From positions 20,113-84,112 of the forward strand of contig DDTM01000083.1 in the NCBI GenBank assembly GCA_002344075.1: a stretch of DNA of 64,000 nt, written 5' to 3'. The translations under genes were made by a program, and so were the position numbers. The stretch comes from Bacteroidetes bacterium UBA2364 (GTDB taxonomy: Bacteria; Bacteroidota; Rhodothermia; Rhodothermales; UBA2364). The notes below the pieces were generated by a model, which saw only the letters and a program-made list of their open reading frames with translations, did no database searches and was not told the origin of the DNA. This document shows positions 63,815 to 64,000 of the stretch, in pieces; within the stretch, counting starts at the first letter, position 1; each line of letters opens with the position of its first letter.

Positions 63815-64000
63815 TGAATACAACATGCTACTACACGCCTTCTGCACCTCGCGGCAAGGATGCACACCATCTACAAAACAAACCCTCATGCCTTGCCCCA
63901 ATACACGCCCTCTACAAAGCGTTTAGGCTACTCATGACACTTGCATTTTTGCCATGGAGTGCAAATGCAAACCCAGAAATGCCCACACAACTCACAGGTT
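63815..64000 (+). CDS. exported protein, N-terminal part only (cut by window edge)
   Basis: From ATG 63815 a frame stays open for 62 codons to the window end. Residues 36-52 (FRLLMTLAFLPWSANANPE) look like a signal sequence with cleavage at ANA-NP. If translation starts instead at ATG 63935 (MTLAFLPW), the signal is very short, so the earlier start seems right, though its 35-residue leader before the hydrophobic part is unusual. No domain is visible. Confidence 0.5.

Noticed and set aside
63642..63926. Plus-strand 94-codon frame near the right edge
   Set aside because: Composition looks random and it overlaps a frame with a better signal peptide.
1..64000. tRNA, rRNA, CRISPR or prophage signals
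   Set aside because: No cloverleaf arm signatures such as GTTCGAATC, no regular short repeats with spacers, and no phage structural or integrase genes were found in the gaps.

Overview
The window reads as a stretch of chromosome from an aerobic Gram-negative heterotroph of the Bacteroidota/Rhodothermota type. Three things point that way: a complete alternative complex III (ActA-F, with ActB carrying its molybdopterin-like and iron-sulfur parts in one chain) followed directly by a caa3 oxidase whose subunit I has the YSHP helix-VI motif of A2-type enzymes, as in Rhodothermus marinus; many Sec-exported lipoproteins and outer-membrane proteins; and few clear Shine-Dalgarno sites. The lineage is an inference from gene content. 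I found no rRNA, tRNA, CRISPR array, prophage or intact insertion sequence.

Layout. 1-3.3 kb: an edge-cut secreted protein, a DinB-fold protein, TrkA and RadC. 3.3-6.4 kb: a lipoprotein, a small unknown gene cut at its end by a relic of a group II intron (4093-4596, antisense), and two envelope proteins (transmembrane/helix-hairpin-helix; BON-OmpA lipoprotein). 6.7-12 kb: an unusual fusion of a membrane-anchored, P-loop-less Mur-ligase-like region with PurC, a short Rho, and IlvD. 12.4-15.6 kb: a PH-like membrane protein and three exported proteins of unknown role. 15.7-21 kb: TlpA-like thioredoxin, Mpl, exported Xaa-Pro peptidase, MetF, and a divergent nucleosidase-like protein.

21.1-35 kb is one 13-gene block on the minus strand, actABCDEF, a small membrane gene, sco1, coxBACD and a second small membrane gene. 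It takes electrons from menaquinol through ACIII and cytochrome c domains to oxygen. A 360-bp region upstream, shared with a divergent ACT-domain malic enzyme, holds four GATTGAA-type half sites and two adjacent perfect dyads.

37-44 kb: small unknown envelope genes, a YceI/beta-barrel/YceI-like group and pyruvate phosphate dikinase; with malic enzyme the dikinase makes a pyruvate-centred anaplerotic/gluconeogenic set. 44-48.5 kb: a LytS-type kinase, a P-type cation ATPase and a LytTR regulator in one tight operon. 49-54.6 kb: a co-directional run (metal-dependent hydrolase, outer-membrane protein, phosphoesterase, GAF-SpoIIE phosphatase, isomerase-like protein, AlkA-type glycosylase, deformylase-like protein). 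54.6-62.5 kb, minus strand: LysM protein and TPR, TPM protein and LemA, a PGM1-like ATP-grasp ligase, and an inactive/active M16 peptidase pair. The window ends with a bile-acid/sodium symporter-family transporter and the start of another exported protein.

The most unusual items are the Mur-like/PurC fusion, the compact group II intron relic abutting a transcription terminator, the dyad array in front of the respiratory operon, and two terminator-like hairpins placed directly against start codons.
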